From Pseudomonadota bacterium (lineage in GTDB: Bacteria; Pseudomonadota; Gammaproteobacteria; Burkholderiales; Burkholderiaceae_D): a DNA stretch of 8,488 bases. A program made the position numbers and the translations under genes. Location: assembly GCA_023391395.1 (NCBI GenBank), contig JAEWBA010000032.1, forward strand, positions 1 through 8,488, written 5' to 3'. The notes under the pieces were generated by a model. The model was not told the DNA's origin. It searched no databases and worked only from the letters and a program-made list of their open reading frames with translations. Positions 5,344 through 8,488 of the stretch are shown here, one piece after another (position 1 is the first letter of the stretch; each line of letters opens with the position of its first letter).

Positions 5344-8300
5344 GGTCGCGCCTCCGCGGCTTGCCCTGTCGCGCGCGGGCCCCTGCCTTTGCTGAAGCGA
5401 TCCAGCAGCAGATAGAGCGCCGGCGTAGTGTACAGGGTGAGCATCTGGCTCACCAGCAATCCACCGAAGATGGAAATGCCGAGCGGGCGGCGCAGTTCGG
5501 CGCCGTCGCCTGACCCCAGTGCCAGCGGCAGCGCGCCCAGCATCGCCACCATGGTGGTCATCATGATCGGGCGGAAGCGCAGCAGGCAGGCCTGGGTGAT
5601 CGCCTCCAGCGGCGTCTTGTGTTCGGTGCGCTGCGCGACCAGCGCGAAGTCGATCATCATGATCGCGTTCTTTTTCACGATGCCGATCAGCAGGACGACG
5701 CCGATCAGGGCAATGAGGGTGAAGTCGGTGCCGCAGACCAGCAGCGCCAGCAGTGCGCCGACACCGGCCGACGGCAGTGTCGAAAGGATCGTGATCGGAT
5801 GGATATAGCTTTCATACAGGATGCCGAGTACCGCATAGACCGTCAGCAGGGCGGCTAGGATCAGGATGGGCTCATTCGCCAGGGACTCCTGGAAAACCTT
5901 GGCGGTGCCGGCAAAATGGCCCTGGATCGATGCCGGGGTGCCGATCCGGCGCATGGCGCGCTCGATCGCAATGGTTGCGTCCCCCAGCGATTGCCCCGGT
6001 GGTAGGTTGAATGAAATCGTGGTGGCGGCAAACAATCCCTGATGATTGACCCCCAGCGGCGTGGTGCCGGTCTCGAATCGCGCAAATGCCTTGAGCGGCA
6101 CCATGGTTTCGCGCACAGTGCTGACCGCGGCACCGCTCGAGGTGGTACCTTTGGCAGTGTTGGCGAGCGCATTCAGCGAGAAATTGCGTGCGGCATCATT
6201 GGCGACCGCGCTCGCGGTCGGCGTGCTGCCGGCGCGAGCACCTTGTGCGGAAAAAGTGCCGGCCACGGCGTTGGACAGCTTGCTGCCCGTCACTGCGCCG
6301 CCCGAGGTGCTGACATAGAGCTGGTCCAGGGTTTGTGGGTCCTGCCAGAATTGCGGCGCCACTTCCATTACCACGTGATACTGGTTGAGCGGATTGTAGA
6401 TGGTGGAAACGTTGCGCTGGCCGAACGCATCGTACAGCGCATTGTCGATCGCGCCGGGCGACAGCCCGAGGCGCGACGCGGTCGCGCGATCGATCGCCAG
6501 CCGGGTTTCCAGGCCCTTGTCCTGCTGATCGGTATTGACGTCGGCCAGTTGCGGCACATGCTGCAGTTCGGCCAGGATGCGCGGCGCCCAAGTCCGCAAT
6601 TCGCTCAGGTCGTCCGATTGCAGCGTGTATTGATACTGGGCGTTGCTGGCGCGTCCGCCGACGCGGATATCTTGCACCGGCTGCAGGAACAGGGAGGCGC
6701 CCGGCACCTGTGCGAGCTTGCGGCGCAGCCGCGCGATCACCTGGTCGGCGCTCTGGCGGCGCTCCGACAGTGGCTTGAGCGCGACGAACATGAAGCCGGA
6801 ATTGGTCTGGCCGCCACCGGTGAAGGCCACCACGTTGGTCACGTCGGGATCGCCCTTGACCAGCGAGACGAAGGTCATCAGTTTTTGCCGCATCAACTGG
6901 AACGATATGCTCTGGTCAGCCTGGATCGCGCCGGCCAGCCGGCCGGAATCCTGCTGCGGGAAAAAACTCTTCGGCACGGCGATGTACAGGAGGACATTCA
7001 GGCAGATGGTCGCCAGCAGGATAGCGGTCATCAGCCACACATGGCGCAGCGCCCAGTGCAGCGTGCGCTCGTAGAAGCCGTGCATCGCATCGAAGGCGCG
7101 CGCGCTGAAACGGGACAGGCGCGACGGCGGTCGCTGCGAAGCCGACCTCTGTGATGGCGGCCGCAGCAGATAGGCGCACATGGTTGGCGTAGCCGTTAGC
7201 GACACCGCCAGCGACACCAGGATCGCGAGCGACAGGGTCATCGCGAACTCACGGAACAGCCGGCCGACCAGGCCGCCCATCAACAGGATGGGGAGGAACA
7301 CCGCGATCAGCGAGGCGCTCATCGACAGCACGGTGAAGCCGACCTCGCGTGCACCCAGTAGCGCGGCCTGCATGCGCGGCATTCCGGCCTCGACGTGGCG
7401 CATGATGTTTTCCGTCACCACGATCGCGTCGTCGACCACGAAGCCGGTCGCAATCGTGAGCGCCATCAGCGACAGGTTGTCGAGGCTGTAGCCGAGCAGG
7501 TACATGCCGCCGAAGGCGCCGAGCAGCGATACCGGAACGGCAATGCCTGGGATCAGCGTGCTTCGCGCGTCGCGCAGAAAGAAGTAGACCACGAGAATGA
7601 CCAGCCCCATCGCGATCAGTAGCGTGCGCTCCACTTCCTTCAGGGAGGCGCGGATGGTGGGCGTTCGATCCATCGCGACCGACAGGTCGATCGCGCTCGG
7701 AACGGAGGCCTTCAGCTGCGGCAGCAGCGCGTTGACGCGGTCGACCGTGGCGATGATGTTTGCGCCCGGCTGCCGGTACAGGATCACCAGCACCGACGGG
7801 CGGCCATTGAACATGCCGAGATTGCGCAGGTCTTCGACCGAATCGGTGACTTCGGCAACATCGGTCAGCCGCACCGGCCTGTTATTGCGATAGGCGACCA
7901 GCAGCGGCAGGTATTCCTTCGCCGTCCTGGCCTGGTCGTTCGAATAGATCTGGTAGCGCCGGCCGCCGTCTTCGATCACGCCCTTGGGGCTGTTGGCGTT
8001 GGCCGAGGCGAGTGCCGCGCGCACGTCTTCCAGTCCGATGCCGTACTTGAACAGCGCGTGCGGATTGAGCTCGACGCGCACCGCCGGCAGCGAACTGCCG
8101 CCCACGTTCACCTGGCCGATGCCTTCGACCTGCGACAGCTTCTGCTGCAGGATGGTGGAGGCAGCGTCGTACAACTGACCCTGGCGCAGCGTGTCCGAGG
8201 TTAGCGCCAGGATCATGATCGGCGCGTCGGCCGGATTTACCTTGCGGTAGGTCGGGTTGTTGCGTAGCGTGGTCGGCAGGTCGGCATGCGCGGCGTTGAT

Positions 8301-8488
8301 CGCGGCCTGCACGTCGCGCGCGGCGCCGTCGATGTTGCGGTCGAGACCGAACTGCAGCGTGATGCGGGTCGAGCCGACCGAGCTGGACGAGGTCATCTCG
8401 CTGACGTCGGCAATCTGCCCAAGGTGGTGTTCGAGCGGCCCGGCTACGCTGGTCGCCATCGTTTCCGGGCTGGCGCCGGCCAGGTTCG
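5340..8488 (-). CDS. RND multidrug efflux permease, MdtC/MuxC-like (5' end beyond window)
   Basis: Inner-membrane, proton-driven drug exporter of the RND (HAE1) family. The frame is open to the right edge and reads [19 protein letters not shown], which matches an internal stretch of MdtC. The ATG at 8459 is therefore internal, and about 60-70 residues, including the first membrane helix, are missing. Numbered from that Met: conserved DAPIMIL (78-84), [14 protein letters not shown] (120-133), the helix-4 proton-relay pair Asp343-Asp344 in [17 protein letters not shown]-like [12 protein letters not shown] (509-520), [12 protein letters not shown] (596-607), [10 protein letters not shown] (879-888), and the helix-10 lysine Lys930 in [14 protein letters not shown]. 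These motifs and their wording fit MdtC of MdtABC best. A low-complexity insertion of about 60 residues lies near 720-783. The stop overlaps the start of the outer-membrane partner gene. An adaptor and possibly an MdtB-like partner are expected upstream. Confidence 0.94.
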   Translation of the reverse strand, partial: NLAGASPETMATSVAGPLEHHLGQIADVSEMTSSSSVGSTRITLQFGLDRNIDGAARDVQAAINAAHADLPTTLRNNPTYRKVNPADAPIMILALTSDTLRQGQLYDAASTILQQKLSQVEGIGQVNVGGSSLPAVRVELNPHALFKYGIGLEDVRAALASANANSPKGVIEDGGRRYQIYSNDQARTAKEYLPLLVAYRNNRPVRLTDVAEVTDSVEDLRNLGMFNGRPSVLVILYRQPGANIIATVDRVNALLPQLKASVPSAIDLSVAMDRTPTIRASLKEVERTLLIAMGLVILVVYFFLRDARSTLIPGIAVPVSLLGAFGGMYLLGYSLDNLSLMALTIATGFVVDDAIVVTENIMRHVEAGMPRMQAALLGAREVGFTVLSMSASLIAVFLPILLMGGLVGRLFREFAMTLSLAILVSLAVSLTATPTMCAYLLRPPSQRSASQRPPSRLSRFSARAFDAMHGFYERTLHWALRHVWLMTAILLATICLNVLLYIAVPKSFFPQQDSGRLAGAIQADQSISFQLMRQKLMTFVSLVKGDPDVTNVVAFTGGGQTNSGFMFVALKPLSERRQSADQVIARLRRKLAQVPGASLFLQPVQDIRVGGRASNAQYQYTLQSDDLSELRTWAPRILAELQHVPQLADVNTDQQDKGLETRLAIDRATASRLGLSPGAIDNALYDAFGQRNVSTIYNPLNQYHVVMEVAPQFWQDPQTLDQLYVSTSGGAVTGSKLSNAVAGTFSAQGARAGSTPTASAVANDAARNFSLNALANTAKGTTSSGAAVSTVRETMVPLKAFARFETGTTPLGVNHQGLFAATTISFNLPPGQSLGDATIAIERAMRRIGTPASIQGHFAGTAKVFQESLANEPILILAALLTVYAVLGILYESYIHPITILSTLPSAGVGALLALLVCGTDFTLIALIGVVLLIGIVKKNAIMMIDFALVAQRTEHKTPLEAITQACLLRFRPIMMTTMVAMLGALPLALGSGDGAELRRPLGISIFGGLLVSQMLTLYTTPALYLLLDRFSKGRGPRATGQAAEARP
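5351..5355 (-). promoter_or_regulatory. Ribosome-binding site for the outer-membrane efflux gene, inside the permease gene
   Basis: The minus strand reads GGAGG seven bases before the ATG at 5343, within the last codons of the permease gene. It fixes the lipoprotein start and allows independent as well as coupled initiation. Confidence 0.7.

Noticed and set aside
6042..7154. A 370-codon open frame on the plus strand inside the RND permease gene
   Set aside because: The translation is Arg/His/Gln-rich and matches no family, while the opposite strand encodes a conserved RND pump throughout.
8457..8459. ATG at 8459 as the true start of the RND permease
   Set aside because: Conserved MdtC-like sequence (NLAGASPET) continues in frame upstream to the window edge, and the first membrane helix is missing, so this Met is internal.

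Overview
The window looks like chromosomal DNA from a GC-rich betaproteobacterium, most likely Burkholderiales and possibly near Oxalobacteraceae. This rests on the Burkholderiales-type ArgF N-terminus, the NodT-type outer-membrane efflux lipoprotein and the MdtC-like RND pump. It was judged by recognition, without any database search. No RNA gene, CRISPR array, insertion sequence or integrase is visible. Both ends of the window cut through a gene.

Layout: (1) 1-709, minus strand: the N-terminal 236 residues of ornithine carbamoyltransferase (argF), with the C-terminus beyond the left edge. (2) 710-882: a divergent, AT-rich intergenic region with candidate control signals. (3) 883-3784, plus strand: a compact cluster encoding a GbsR/MarR-type regulator, a DCC-family (DUF393) putative thiol-disulfide oxidoreductase, a 24-codon hydrophobic small ORF, an NAD(P)-dependent epimerase/SDR fused to a DoxX-like membrane domain, and a four-helix DUF2269 membrane protein. 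(4) 3785-3876: a short convergent intergenic region with two inverted repeats. (5) 3877-8488, minus strand: a NodT-family outer-membrane efflux lipoprotein, preceded in transcription by an MdtC-like RND permease whose N-terminus lies beyond the right edge. These two genes overlap by 4 bases.

The plus-strand cluster is the most interesting part. A 31-bp block is repeated (23 of 31 identical) just upstream of the regulator and again between the regulator and the DCC gene. Each copy contains a TTGAC(A/T) element and dyad-symmetric half-sites. This fits a regulator that controls both itself and the downstream genes through a shared operator. The downstream genes combine a CxxC redox protein, a nucleotide-dependent oxidoreductase tethered to the membrane, and a second membrane protein whose first helix carries a histidine. 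I infer a membrane-associated redox module of unknown substrate. The tiny ORF has an excellent ribosome-binding site and an ATGA overlap with the SDR gene, which suggests translational coupling.

The minus-strand pair encodes the inner-membrane pump and outer-membrane channel of a tripartite multidrug efflux system of MdtABC/MuxABC type. The periplasmic adaptor and any partner permease are presumably upstream, outside the window. The permease carries a roughly 60-residue Ala/Gly/Ser/Thr-rich insertion in its second periplasmic half that E. coli MdtC lacks.
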